Source: an uncultured Lachnospira sp.
GTDB taxonomy: Bacteria; Bacillota; Clostridia; Lachnospirales; Lachnospiraceae
Length of the DNA: 60,346 nt
Reading direction: 5' to 3'
Assembly: GCA_910585095.1 (NCBI GenBank)
Contig: CAJUBU010000004.1
Span: forward strand, 1 to 60,346
Each line of letters opens with the position of its first letter. Positions within the stretch are counted from its first letter, which is position 1. A model generated the notes under the pieces. That model was not told where the DNA came from. It was given only the letters and a program-made list of their open reading frames with translations, and made no database searches. The position numbers and the translations under genes are program-made. Positions 27,456 through 36,420 of the stretch are shown one piece after another.

Positions 27456-28634
27456 ATGATAGATGTGGAGATGAATGAAGGTCTGATTATAGGCATAGAT
27501 ATACAAGAACATATATCGCTAGTGGCTTATTATGATGAGAATGAGGCAAAAACAGTTACTTTAACATTTCCAAATGGAAGAAATTATAAAGAAAATCCAA
27601 TAAATATAAAACATTGGTGTATAGCAACAGACGATGAACATATTGGACAGATGGAAGATATTATTCGTTTTTTTGGGAATTTAATGGAATATGTCAAAGA
27701 ACAGACCAGTCGATTGAAAATAAAAATGGTATGTGTATGTGTGGAATCCTTTTCTGTAGAGTTATTGCAGTTTTTAGAGGTGTTATTTGATAAATTAGGG
27801 ATTGATTCGTCTCATCGAAGTTTTATCAGCAGAGAGGAAGCATTTGCATTTTATGTATATAATCAGCGAAAAGATTTATATACATCTTGTGTTATGTTAT
27901 TAGATTACAATTATAGAGGGATTGATTGTTATCTTATGAGCAATGGCAAAATAAAGAGTCAGGAAGTTATCAAAGAAAATCGATACCATTTTTATAATTA
28001 TAAGATTACAAATGTTTTAAATGGTATATTAAAACTTGAAGATGTAACGGATGATATAATGGATTGGCTGAAGGATATAATAAAAAATTACGTGATATCT
28101 TCCATATTTGTCACAGGGCAAGGCTTTGATGTCAAAGAGTTTCCTCCATCATTTACTGATTTTTTATGTAAAAAAAGAAAAGTATTTGCAGGGCAAAATA
28201 TTTATGTAAAAGGAGCTTGTTATTGCGGATATGAAAGTTTATATGGCGGTAGGTTCAGTCATATGATTCTTGCATGTGGTAATCGTATTACAACAGGTAT
28301 TGAGTTGGATATATTAGAGCGCGGAAAACAAAAAAGGCTTCGCGTTATCAAGCCAGGTATAAATTGGTATGCGGCAAAAAGAAGTTATGATTTTATTGTC
28401 GAAGATTTGACAAGTCTTACCTTTCATTTAAAACCTTGTGATGGGAGTAATGATTATTTAACAACAATTGATATCAGTGAGATACCATACAGAAAGGGAA
28501 AGATGACAAGAATTAATGTACAGATTTCTTTTTCCTCTGAAAATGTATGTCATGTTAAAATAAGTGATAAGGGCTTTGGCGGAATTGTTAAAAGCTCTGG
28601 AAAGGTTGTATATGGGCAACTTGATATTGTGTAG
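27456..28634 (+). CDS. Divergent Hsp70-like protein (probable DUF5716 family)
   Basis: I recall this neighbour of DUF5717 as DUF5716. The sequence shows a degenerate Hsp70/actin pattern in order: an N-terminal GIDIQEHISLVAYY (phosphate 1-like), SREEAFAFYVYNQ where Hsp70 has NEPTAAALAYG, MLLDYNYRGIDCYLM (phosphate 2-like), IFVTGQGF (adenosine-motif position) and VKGACYCGYE. The C-terminal 100 residues match the order of the Hsp70 substrate-binding beta domain: IPYRKGKMTRINVQI followed by VCHVKISDKGFGG, where DnaK has GIPP...IEVTFDIDANGIVNVSAKD. The helical lid is missing. At 392 residues it is far shorter than DnaK. The ATG start is uncertain; a second ATG (27471) has GGAG upstream. Its last 23 bases overlap the next gene. 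Confidence 0.8.
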   Translation: MIDVEMNEGLIIGIDIQEHISLVAYYDENEAKTVTLTFPNGRNYKENPINIKHWCIATDDEHIGQMEDIIRFFGNLMEYVKEQTSRLKIKMVCVCVESFSVELLQFLEVLFDKLGIDSSHRSFISREEAFAFYVYNQRKDLYTSCVMLLDYNYRGIDCYLMSNGKIKSQEVIKENRYHFYNYKITNVLNGILKLEDVTDDIMDWLKDIIKNYVISSIFVTGQGFDVKEFPPSFTDFLCKKRKVFAGQNIYVKGACYCGYESLYGGRFSHMILACGNRITTGIELDILERGKQKRLRVIKPGINWYAAKRSYDFIVEDLTSLTFHLKPCDGSNDYLTTIDISEIPYRKGKMTRINVQISFSSENVCHVKISDKGFGGIVKSSGKVVYGQLDIV

Positions 28635-29415
28635 GACAAAAGAGGCTTCCAATCCATTTCATATAAAAGAAATGGGTGTTCGTATTTATTCATTAGAAGA
28701 ATTGTGCTATGTTATATACAATAATATATATATTATTAATGAGGATTTTTTTTCCGATGCATTTATTACATTTATTGAAGAAGAGACATTAGAAAAAGAT
28801 TTAGCCGATAAATTGCGAAGCACAAAGAAAAAGGGCGGCAGTTTGGCAGAGATGGTTGCAATTGTGCTTTTATATGTCGATTATTATACAATGGAAGAAG
28901 TAGAAGCTATTAAGGAAACCATTAATACACTGAATGCACAAAATGTGCGAAAGCGTCTTAAAATTATAGGAGATAATTTGTTAAATAATACACACTATTA
29001 CAGTGCAATATGGAATTATGAACGAATTATAAAATTGCCAATAGATAAGGAATTGCCAGCTCTATTTTATGCAAGTGTATATCATAATATGGGTATTGCA
29101 TATGCCAAATTGTTTATGTTTTTTCAGGCAGAAAATTTCTTTAATAAAGCATATGATATAAGCCAGTATGATATTTCTAAAAAGTATGCGGTGATTGTGC
29201 GATACCTTTTAGATGAAGATGAAATTATTGAATTAGACGATGATTCCAAAGAGGAGTATATCATTAAACAACAGATAGAATCTCTTAAAGATAATGCAAG
29301 AGACAGCAGGGATTACAAAAGATTGCAGGAGTTGGAAAAAAATCAGAATTATCATAAAGATGTTTCTGATATCATTGAAAATTGGAAACAAAAATATTTG
29401 GAGAACACACAATAA
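28612..29415 (+). CDS. Helical-repeat protein of the Hsp70-like module, function unknown
   Basis: Unrecognised protein of 267 residues. The first 45 residues (MGNLILCRTKEASNPF...YSLEELCYVIYNN) look well conserved in character. The middle part is acidic and helical. Residues about 120-200 resemble two or three TPR-like helix pairs, with VRKRLKIIGDNLLNN, HYYSAIWNYERII and YHNMGIAYAKLFMFFQAENFF. The start at 28612 has GGAAAGG upstream and overlaps the end of the Hsp70-like gene by 23 bases, which implies translational coupling; the open frame reaches 28564. No signal or membrane segment is present. It is probably an adaptor in the same complex as its neighbours. Confidence 0.8.
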   Translation: MGNLILCRTKEASNPFHIKEMGVRIYSLEELCYVIYNNIYIINEDFFSDAFITFIEEETLEKDLADKLRSTKKKGGSLAEMVAIVLLYVDYYTMEEVEAIKETINTLNAQNVRKRLKIIGDNLLNNTHYYSAIWNYERIIKLPIDKELPALFYASVYHNMGIAYAKLFMFFQAENFFNKAYDISQYDISKKYAVIVRYLLDEDEIIELDDDSKEEYIIKQQIESLKDNARDSRDYKRLQELEKNQNYHKDVSDIIENWKQKYLENTQ

Positions 29416-29442
29416 ACGTGTGAAAAAAGGAAGTTTACATTG

Positions 29443-30747
29443 ATGGGATTATTCAAAAATGTTAAGGATAAATTAGTATCCGTATATGAGGGTTCAGAGG
29501 ATGAATTGACAGACGATGATGATTATATTATAAAATTAGCAGCAGGTTTGTCAAAAGAAAATGAACAAGATGCATATGAAGATGAAGTGTTTGATGAGGA
29601 TGAGGAAGAATATATTGAAAAAGAATCGGAAGTAGTCCATGATGTGGATATTGATAATTTTACAGCGACCGATTTTAAATATGATGATATGCTTCAATTT
29701 GTTCATGGACAGTGTGAGATTATGGAGACAGCAATTCATAATATTGATAGGATTATGGACGACTATAATGAGGTTACAGAAGAATTTGCGGATATTGAAC
29801 TGTATGAAAATGCACCTGAAAATTTAAAAAACCAAGTGGCATATTATGCGGAGTATGTAGACAGCCTTACGGTTGATAGAAAAATTATAACCGATTCAGA
29901 AAAGAAATTGTCCAATAAGGCATATCAGAGAATGGATAGCTATCGAGATGAAATTCCAAAAAGCATTAAGATAATGGAACAACAAGAATCTTATTTTGAG
30001 TCGGTAAAGCGTGATTTAAATCTGCTTGAAGGCGAAAAAATGGCGCTTCGTTTAGAGGGGAAAGAGCTGAAGCAAAAACAAAAATATATTCGGAAATATT
30101 CGATTTATCTTATTATTTCTTTTGCAATCGTATATGGAATTTTTATCGTTGCAGTCGTTGCCAATAATGACAATTTTAATATGATGTTATTTTTTATCGT
30201 AACATTGCTTGGTGCTTGTGTTGCCGTTGGGATTTTTGCTTATCTTAAGATAACACAAAGGCGTGTGCTTCAGACAGAAATCAAAATTAATAAGGCAACC
30301 TCTCTTTTAAATAAGGTGAAAGTCAAGTATGTCAATTCTGCTAATGTTTTAGAATATGATTACAAACGGTATCGTGTTAATAATGTTCGGGAGCTGCAAA
30401 AAAAGTATAAATTATATTTAGAGATGAAAGAAGAACAAAAACGAGTTTTTAAGATGACAACGCATCTAAGCGAGGCGGAAGCTGATTTGATGAAAGCGCT
30501 GGAACGAGTGGGCATGTCGCATACAAATATATGGATTGGACGGGTGCGGGCTTTGTATGATAAGAAAGAAATGGTTGAAGTAAGACATCAATTAGCACGC
30601 AGAAGGCAGGAAATACGAAGCAGTATTGCACATAATGAAGAACGAATTTCCGCTGTTAAGTCTAATATTAAAATGGTTACGACAAAATATCCAGAATATA
30701 TAAATAATGTGCTAGGTATACTTGAAGAATTTGAACAGCGGAATTAA
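29443..30747 (+). CDS. Coiled-coil membrane protein of the Hsp70-like module
   Basis: Unrecognised protein of 434 residues. The N-terminal 70 residues are strongly acidic. Residues about 75-220 form helical coiled coil, followed by two close membrane segments (about 222-244 and 251-273, ISFAIVYGIFIVAVVA and LFFIVTLLGACVAVGIFAY), then another long coiled coil of about 150 residues. Both ends should face the cytoplasm. The ATG at 29443 is chosen; a TTG directly before it is less likely. It lies 27 bases after the helical-repeat gene and ends the module. It may tether the other three proteins to the membrane; this is inference. Confidence 0.8.
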   Translation: MGLFKNVKDKLVSVYEGSEDELTDDDDYIIKLAAGLSKENEQDAYEDEVFDEDEEEYIEKESEVVHDVDIDNFTATDFKYDDMLQFVHGQCEIMETAIHNIDRIMDDYNEVTEEFADIELYENAPENLKNQVAYYAEYVDSLTVDRKIITDSEKKLSNKAYQRMDSYRDEIPKSIKIMEQQESYFESVKRDLNLLEGEKMALRLEGKELKQKQKYIRKYSIYLIISFAIVYGIFIVAVVANNDNFNMMLFFIVTLLGACVAVGIFAYLKITQRRVLQTEIKINKATSLLNKVKVKYVNSANVLEYDYKRYRVNNVRELQKKYKLYLEMKEEQKRVFKMTTHLSEAEADLMKALERVGMSHTNIWIGRVRALYDKKEMVEVRHQLARRRQEIRSSIAHNEERISAVKSNIKMVTTKYPEYINNVLGILEEFEQRN

Positions 30748-30784
30748 ATTGAAATTATGTTAAAACGGCATATTTAATTTTATA

Positions 30785-30812
30785 TTGAATTTAGATGGAC
30801 TTATGATATAAT
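30785..30812 (+). promoter_or_regulatory. Promoter upstream of pheS
   Basis: TTGAAT (30785-30790) and an extended -10, TG-A-TATAAT (TATAAT at 30807-30812), are 16 bases apart. A near-identical -10 with the same flanks recurs at 30885-30890, 78 bases later, closer to pheS but with a weak -35. Confidence 0.65.
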
Positions 30813-30902
30813 AGCCACAGCAAAGCTGTGGCATAAAAGTTTGCTGCGCAAACTTCTGACTTTCTGCTATATATTAAATTATGATATAATAACCACAGCA
30901 AA
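30801..30902 (+). repeat. Dispersed repeat A with duplicated promoter core
   Basis: Two 24-base copies (30801-30824 and 30879-30902, 23 of 24 identical) each contain TGATATAAT followed by CCACAGCAAA. Between them lie two perfect hairpins: GCCACAGC/GCTGTGGC (30814-30832) and AAGTTTGC/GCAAACTT (30837-30855). The hairpin part recurs at 54556-54618 and, more degenerate, at 54654-54692. The element therefore forms the 5' region of pheS but is not specific to it. Confidence 0.7.
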
Positions 30903-30943
30903 ACAATGGTAGAACATGTTGTATAAGAATGGAGGAAAAATGT

Positions 30944-31963
30944 ATGAAAGAAAGACTGGCACAGATAAGAGAAAAGGCATTAGCACAGATTAAATCAACC
31001 GATTCTCTTGATAAGTTAAATGAGGTCAGGATATCCTTTTTAGGAAAAAAAGGTGAACTTACAGAAGTTCTAAAAGGTATGAAAGATGTAGCTCCAGAGG
31101 ATAGACCACAAGTTGGACAGATTGTCAATGATACAAGGGCGGCTATTGAAGAGGTACTTGAAAATGCTAAAAAAGAGATTGCGTCAAAGATGAGAGAACT
31201 CCAAATGAAGGCAGAAGTTATTGATGTTACATTGCCAGCCAAAAAGAATAATGTAGGTCATTGTCATCCCAATACATTAGCTTTAAAAGAAGTGAAAAAA
31301 ATATTTATGGGTATGGGATATGAGGTTGTAGAAGGACCTGAAGTTGAGTTTGACTATTACAATTTTGAGGCTTTAAATATTCCTGCAAATCACCCTTCTA
31401 AAGATGAACAGGACACATTTTATATTAATGATAAAATTGTATTGAGAACACAAACTTCTTCCGTTCAAGTGCATGAGATGGAAAAAGGACATCTTCCAAT
31501 AAGAATGATATCGCCAGGTCGTGTATTTCGTTCAGATGAAGTGGATGCAACACATTCTCCATGTTTTCATCAGGTTGAGGGATTGGTTATTGATGAAAAT
31601 ATTACATTTGCCGATTTAAAAGGAACGCTTGCATTGTTTGCAAAGGAACTTTTTGGACCAGATACAAAGGTAAAATTCAGACCGCATCATTTTCCTTTTA
31701 CAGAGCCTAGTGCAGAGATGGATGTATCTTGTTTTAAGTGCGGCGGAACAGGATGCCGTTTTTGTAAGGGCGAAGGCTGGATAGAAATTCTTGGCTGTGG
31801 AATGGTACATCCACATGTGTTTGAGATGAGTGGAATTGATAATGATAAATATACGGGCTTTGCATTTGGAATTGGTTTGGAGAGAATTGCACTGCTTAAA
31901 TATGAAATTGATGATATGAGATTGTTATATGAAAATGATATAAGATTTTTAAAACAGTTCTAA
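30944..31963 (+). CDS. pheS: Phenylalanyl-tRNA synthetase alpha chain
   Basis: Catalytic subunit of the heterotetrameric PheRS. The N-terminal coiled coil (residues 1-90) is followed by the class II core with FEALNIPANHPSKDEQDTFY, motif 2 (MISPGRVFRSDEVDATHSP) and motif 3 (FAFGIGLERIALLKY). The cysteine-rich insert CFKCGGTGCRFCKGEGW before EILGCGMVHP is common in Firmicute PheS. The ATG at 30944 has GGAGG upstream; an ATG at 30929 adds five residues but lacks a site. Length 339 residues is normal. pheT follows after 91 bases. Confidence 0.97.
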   Translation: MKERLAQIREKALAQIKSTDSLDKLNEVRISFLGKKGELTEVLKGMKDVAPEDRPQVGQIVNDTRAAIEEVLENAKKEIASKMRELQMKAEVIDVTLPAKKNNVGHCHPNTLALKEVKKIFMGMGYEVVEGPEVEFDYYNFEALNIPANHPSKDEQDTFYINDKIVLRTQTSSVQVHEMEKGHLPIRMISPGRVFRSDEVDATHSPCFHQVEGLVIDENITFADLKGTLALFAKELFGPDTKVKFRPHHFPFTEPSAEMDVSCFKCGGTGCRFCKGEGWIEILGCGMVHPHVFEMSGIDNDKYTGFAFGIGLERIALLKYEIDDMRLLYENDIRFLKQF

Positions 31964-31973
31964 TAAAATATGC

Positions 31974-32025
31974 GGATAAGCAAGCAGCAAAGCAGGTTGT
32001 AAATGTCCGTTTGATAATGGAAATG
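31974..32025 (+). repeat. Degenerate repeat C, copy 1 (after pheS)
   Basis: A stretch starting GGATAAGCAAGCAGCAAAGC and running to GATAATGGAAATG follows pheS by ten bases. Related, degenerate stretches follow the flavodiiron gene (47934-47988) and efp (58851-58905), each soon after a stop codon. Similarity was judged by eye. Confidence 0.4.
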
Positions 32026-32054
32026 TTAACTTTGATAAGGAATGAGGTAATATA

Positions 32055-34487
32055 ATGAATACATCAATAAATTGGATAAAATCAATGGTTTCAGGTTTAG
32101 AAAATGTGACAGACCAGCAATTTCGTGATGCAATGACACTTTCAGGCACAAAGGTAGAAGGATTTACAGCATTTGATAAAAATTTAGACAAGATTGTTGT
32201 AGGAGAGATTCTATCGGTGGAGCGACATCCCGATGCAGATAAATTGGTGGTTTGTCAAGTTCGTGTTGGAGAAAATGAACAGGTGCAGATAGTGACAGGC
32301 GCACCCAATATTATAGTGGGTTCTTCGGGGCAGAAAGTTCCAGTTGTGCTTGACGGCGGCAGAGTTGCTGGCGGACATGATGGAGGAGCTTTGCCAGCAG
32401 ATGGTATTAAGATAAAAAAAGGAAAACTTCGCGGTGTTGAATCGTATGGGATGATGTGTTCCATTGAGGAGCTTGGCTCATCAAAAGAATTTTATCCAAA
32501 TGCACCTGAAGATGGTATTTATATACTTGGCGAGGATGCTGTGGTCGGCGAGGATGCAATTGAGTATCTTGGACTTCATGATACTGTATTTGAATATGAA
32601 ATTACCAATAATAGAGTGGATTGTTACAGTGTGATAGGAATTGCAAGAGAGGCAGCAGCTACATTTAGAAAGCCTTTTCATCCTCCTGTAATAAAACAGA
32701 CTGGTAATTTAGAAGATGTCAACGATTATATTCAGGTTGAGATTGAAGACAAAAATTTATGTACAAGGTATACAGCAAGAGTGGTTAAAAATATTAAGCT
32801 GGCACCTTCTCCGGAATGGATGCAAAGAAGACTTGCATCTGCTGGAATAAGACCAATTAATAATTTAGTTGACATTACAAATTATGTGATGGAAGAATAT
32901 GGCCAACCTATGCACGCCTATGACCTTGATAAGATTGCGGATAAAAAAATTATTGTCCGAACCGCAGCAGAAGGTGAAGAATTTACAACACTTGACGGTC
33001 AGGTAAGAAAATTAGATGCTTCAACATTGATGATATGTGACGGACAAAAGCCAGTGGGTCTTGCTGGTATTATGGGCGGCGAAAATTCCATGATTACAGA
33101 TGATGTAAAGACCATGCTTTTTGAAGCGGCAACATTTGATGGAACGAATATAAGAAAGACAACAAAAAAGATTGGATTAAGAACCGATGCCTCCGGCAAA
33201 TTTGAGAAGGGATTAGACCCTGAAAATGCTATTGAGGCGATGAACAGAGCATGTCAGCTTATAGAAGAACTTGGTGCAGGTGAGGTTGTCGGTGGTGTTG
33301 TTGATGTATATTCAAATAAAAAAGAAAAGAAACGAATTGTATTTGAATCCGATAAAATCAATAGCCTGCTTGGAACGAATATATCAAAACAGGACATGTT
33401 GGAATACTTTAAATATTTAGAGATAGAATATGATGAGCCTAAAAATGAGCTTATTATTCCAACATTTAGACAAGATTTACTAAGATGCGCCGATATTGCA
33501 GAAGAAGTGGCACGATTTTTTGGTTATGATAATATTCCTTCAACATTGCCAAATGGTGCAACGACGATGGGAAAAATATCGTATAAGCAAAGTATTGAGG
33601 AAATTGCTGATGAGATTGCGCAGTTCTGTGGATTTTCACAGGCAATGACTTATTCGTTTGAGAGTCCTAAAGTATTTGATAAGCTAAGAATTGCAAAGGA
33701 CTCCAATTTGAGAAAGACTGTTGTTATATCTAATCCATTAGGCGAGGATTTCTCTATTATGAGGACATTGCCGATTAATGGTATGTTGACGTCTCTTGCT
33801 GTCAATTATAATAGACGCAATAAAAATGTGAAATTGTATGAACGTTCAACCGTCTATCTTCCAAAAGATTCAACGGATGAGCTTCCTACTGAAAATGTAG
33901 AGTTTACATTAGGCTTTTTTGGAGAAGGCGACTTCTTTACAATGAAAGGTGTTGTAGAAGAATTTTTAGATAGAGTAGGGGCAAGGGATAAAATACAATA
34001 TGACCCCGAATCGGGCATTTCATTTTTACATCCAGGACGTCAGGCAAATGTTATTTATGATAATAGAGTGATTGGCTATCTTGGAGAGGTTCACCCAGAT
34101 GTGGCAGACAACTATGGGATTGGTGAGAGAACTTATATAGCTGTTCTTCATATACCTGAAATTTGTGCTATTTCAAGTTTTGACAGAAAATATGAGGGAA
34201 TTGCAAAGTTTCCAGCAGTGACAAGAGATATCAGTATGGTTGTCCCAAAAGAAATGCTGGTTGGTTCTATTGAGAAAGTAATCGAAAAATGCGGCAAAAA
34301 AATGGTGGAAAGCTATCGACTGTTTGATATTTATGAGGGAAATCAAATAAAAGAAGGCTTTAAATCGGTAGCGTATACGATTACATTCAGAGCAAATGAC
34401 CGAACGCTTGAAGAAAAAGATGTCACGGCTATTATGAATAAAATTCTTTCAGAGCTTTCACAGATGGGTATTGAATTGCGTCAATAG
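32055..34487 (+). CDS. pheT: Phenylalanyl-tRNA synthetase beta chain
   Basis: Second subunit of PheRS, carrying editing and tRNA-binding domains. In order: an OB-fold tRNA-binding domain (about residues 40-155, with VERHPDADKLVVCQV), the B3/B4 editing domain (MLFEAATFDGTNIRKTTKKIGLRTDASGKFEKG area), the B5 domain (about 405-480), a catalytic-like core, and the C-terminal anticodon-binding ferredoxin-like domain (FPAVTRDISMVVPKE to the end). Length 810 residues is typical. GAGGTAATATA precedes the ATG. It is co-oriented with pheS, and queA follows after 36 bases, so the three may be one operon. Confidence 0.97.
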   Translation: MNTSINWIKSMVSGLENVTDQQFRDAMTLSGTKVEGFTAFDKNLDKIVVGEILSVERHPDADKLVVCQVRVGENEQVQIVTGAPNIIVGSSGQKVPVVLDGGRVAGGHDGGALPADGIKIKKGKLRGVESYGMMCSIEELGSSKEFYPNAPEDGIYILGEDAVVGEDAIEYLGLHDTVFEYEITNNRVDCYSVIGIAREAAATFRKPFHPPVIKQTGNLEDVNDYIQVEIEDKNLCTRYTARVVKNIKLAPSPEWMQRRLASAGIRPINNLVDITNYVMEEYGQPMHAYDLDKIADKKIIVRTAAEGEEFTTLDGQVRKLDASTLMICDGQKPVGLAGIMGGENSMITDDVKTMLFEAATFDGTNIRKTTKKIGLRTDASGKFEKGLDPENAIEAMNRACQLIEELGAGEVVGGVVDVYSNKKEKKRIVFESDKINSLLGTNISKQDMLEYFKYLEIEYDEPKNELIIPTFRQDLLRCADIAEEVARFFGYDNIPSTLPNGATTMGKISYKQSIEEIADEIAQFCGFSQAMTYSFESPKVFDKLRIAKDSNLRKTVVISNPLGEDFSIMRTLPINGMLTSLAVNYNRRNKNVKLYERSTVYLPKDSTDELPTENVEFTLGFFGEGDFFTMKGVVEEFLDRVGARDKIQYDPESGISFLHPGRQANVIYDNRVIGYLGEVHPDVADNYGIGERTYIAVLHIPEICAISSFDRKYEGIAKFPAVTRDISMVVPKEMLVGSIEKVIEKCGKKMVESYRLFDIYEGNQIKEGFKSVAYTITFRANDRTLEEKDVTAIMNKILSELSQMGIELRQ

Positions 34488-34523
34488 CGAAAAAGACATT
34501 AAAGTAATTAATGGAGGAAGAAT

Positions 34524-35555
34524 GTGAATTTACATGATTTTTATTATGATTTGCCAAAAGAATTGATTGCACAAACTCCACTGTCAGACCGCTCAAGTTC
34601 CAGATTGATGGTGTTGGATAGAAAAACAGGACAGGTAGAACATAAAGTATTTACAGATATTATAGATTATTTGCAGCCAGGTGATTGTCTTGTGTTAAAT
34701 GAGACAAAGGTTTTACCAGCAAGGCTTATTGGTGAAAAGCTCGATACAAAGGCAATGATAGAAGTGCTTTTGTTAAAGCGCATCGAAAATAGGTTAAATA
34801 CATGGGAAGTTCTTGTCAAGCCCGGAAAAAAAGCAAAGGTTGGAACAAGGATAAGTTTTGGTGATGGTCAGCTGATTGGGGAAGTTGTTGATATTGTTGA
34901 GGAAGGCAATCGACTTGTTCAATTTACATTTAAGGGGATTTTTGAGGAAATATTAGATTCCTTAGGGCAGATGCCATTGCCTCCATATATCACAGAAAAG
35001 CTTGAAGATAAAAATCGTTATCAGACAGTCTATGCCAAAAATGAAGGTTCTGCGGCGGCACCAACAGCAGGGCTGCATTTTACAGAGGAGCTGTTAGAGA
35101 CAATTAAGAAAAAAGGTATTCATATAGCAAAAGTAACGCTTCATGTCGGACTTGGTACATTTAGACCTGTAAAGGTTGAAAATATACTAGAACATCATAT
35201 GCACTCTGAATTTTTTATGATAGATGAGGAGGCAGCAAATACAATTAATACAGCAAAGCAGAGCGGACATAAGATTGTGGCAGTTGGAACAACCAGTACA
35301 AGAACGCTGGAATCAGCAGTTGATAAAGATGGATATATCAAAGCATGCAGCGGTTGGACAGATATATTTATTTATCCAGGCTATCAATTTAAAATAATTG
35401 ATAATCTGATAACAAATTTTCATTTGCCAGAGTCTACACTTGTTATGTTGGTATCCGCTCTAGCAGGTAGGGAAAATGTTTTAAATGCTTATAAAAAAGC
35501 AGTGGATAAACAGTATCGGTTTTTTAGTTTTGGGGACGCGATGTTAGTGTTATAA
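34524..35555 (+). CDS. queA: S-adenosylmethionine:tRNA ribosyltransferase-isomerase (QueA)
   Basis: Penultimate step of queuosine synthesis on tRNA: transfers the ribosyl part of S-adenosylmethionine to 7-aminomethyl-7-deazaguanine in the anticodon. The family N-terminus is plain (FYYDLPKELIAQTPLSDRSSSRLMVLDR), as are GDCLVLNETKVLPARL, GSAAAPTAGLHFT and the C-terminal ITNFHLPESTLVMLVSA. The start codon is GTG, with GGAGGAAGAAT directly before it. Length 343 residues is normal. The partner gene tgt is not in the window. A strong terminator follows 27 bases after the stop. Confidence 0.96.
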   Translation: MNLHDFYYDLPKELIAQTPLSDRSSSRLMVLDRKTGQVEHKVFTDIIDYLQPGDCLVLNETKVLPARLIGEKLDTKAMIEVLLLKRIENRLNTWEVLVKPGKKAKVGTRISFGDGQLIGEVVDIVEEGNRLVQFTFKGIFEEILDSLGQMPLPPYITEKLEDKNRYQTVYAKNEGSAAAPTAGLHFTEELLETIKKKGIHIAKVTLHVGLGTFRPVKVENILEHHMHSEFFMIDEEAANTINTAKQSGHKIVAVGTTSTRTLESAVDKDGYIKACSGWTDIFIYPGYQFKIIDNLITNFHLPESTLVMLVSALAGRENVLNAYKKAVDKQYRFFSFGDAMLVL

Positions 35556-35582
35556 TCCCAAAATGTTACATTTGTGAAGTTT

Positions 35583-35621
35583 AGATATCCGAAGAAAGAA
35601 AAACTTTGGATATCTTTTTTA
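35583..35621 (+). terminator. Terminator of queA
   Basis: AGATATCCGAAG (35583-35594) pairs with CTTTGGATATCT (35604-35615), a 12-bp stem with one G-U pair and a nine-base loop, followed by T6. Confidence 0.85.
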
Positions 35622-35790
35622 TTATGAATATTCTTTGGCTAACTTCCTTTATGGCTTAAATAATAGCGAATTTTCGGATTGATGAAGAAGTGAACTGTTT
35701 TAATAATACAGTAACTATGTAGAATCAATCATAATATTTAAGAAATATAAAAATAAATTAAATAAGATACTAGAAAGAGATTTGTAAATT

Positions 35791-36420
35791 ATGTTTGAAA
35801 GAGAATTGACTAAAGAACAAGAAGATAAACTTCAAAAGTTTAAGCAGAAATGGTTAGAAGAAGTTAAACAATTTATTAAAATATATAAAGATGAAAAAGT
35901 TAATGAAAATCAGTTTAATGGTCATGAAATTAGATGCAATCTTGCAAAAATAGATTTAAAGTATAAAAAATTAATAAATGAAGAGCTTGGTATGGATTTT
36001 TATGAAGATGTAGTAGAGGTAGAAAAAGGCAAGCATAAGAAGTTTTCTGCTATAGATTTAAAGGATATGACTGCTAAAGAAGCTCATGACTATATTACAG
36101 AATTTATAAAACATAGTAGAAATGTAAGTGATGATGAATGGCTTGAAATTAGTAAGTGGATTGGAGAATTTTTTAAAAGTAATCCACCATTAGAAGAAAA
36201 AAGATTATTTGGACCTCTTAGTTGTGTTGAAGTAGTTTCTATTATGTGTGATGGGATAATACGTTGGAGAAATTCTATTTGCATAAAATGTAGGAAACAA
36301 AAAGGAAATACAGAATGTCATTGTGAGATATATCCAGAAAATAAAAATCATACTGGAATACCAAATGAAATATGGGCGCATGAAGATGCACAATGCCCAT
36401 ACTTTGAAGAAGAATTTTAA
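35791..36420 (+). CDS. Hypothetical protein with cysteine-rich C-terminus
   Basis: I do not recognise this 209-residue protein. The first 140 residues are helical and charged (lysine and glutamate rich), with no signal peptide or membrane segment. The last 45 residues carry a cluster of cysteines and histidines (CIKCRKQKGNTECHCEIYPENK, then HEDAQCPYFEEEF) that could bind a metal. It stands alone between the queA terminator and the RNase P RNA gene, with only a weak purine-rich stretch before the ATG. Codon use is very A-rich, also compared with neighbours, so it may be a recent arrival. The 169 bases upstream show no clear promoter. Confidence 0.65.
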   Translation: MFERELTKEQEDKLQKFKQKWLEEVKQFIKIYKDEKVNENQFNGHEIRCNLAKIDLKYKKLINEELGMDFYEDVVEVEKGKHKKFSAIDLKDMTAKEAHDYITEFIKHSRNVSDDEWLEISKWIGEFFKSNPPLEEKRLFGPLSCVEVVSIMCDGIIRWRNSICIKCRKQKGNTECHCEIYPENKNHTGIPNEIWAHEDAQCPYFEEEF

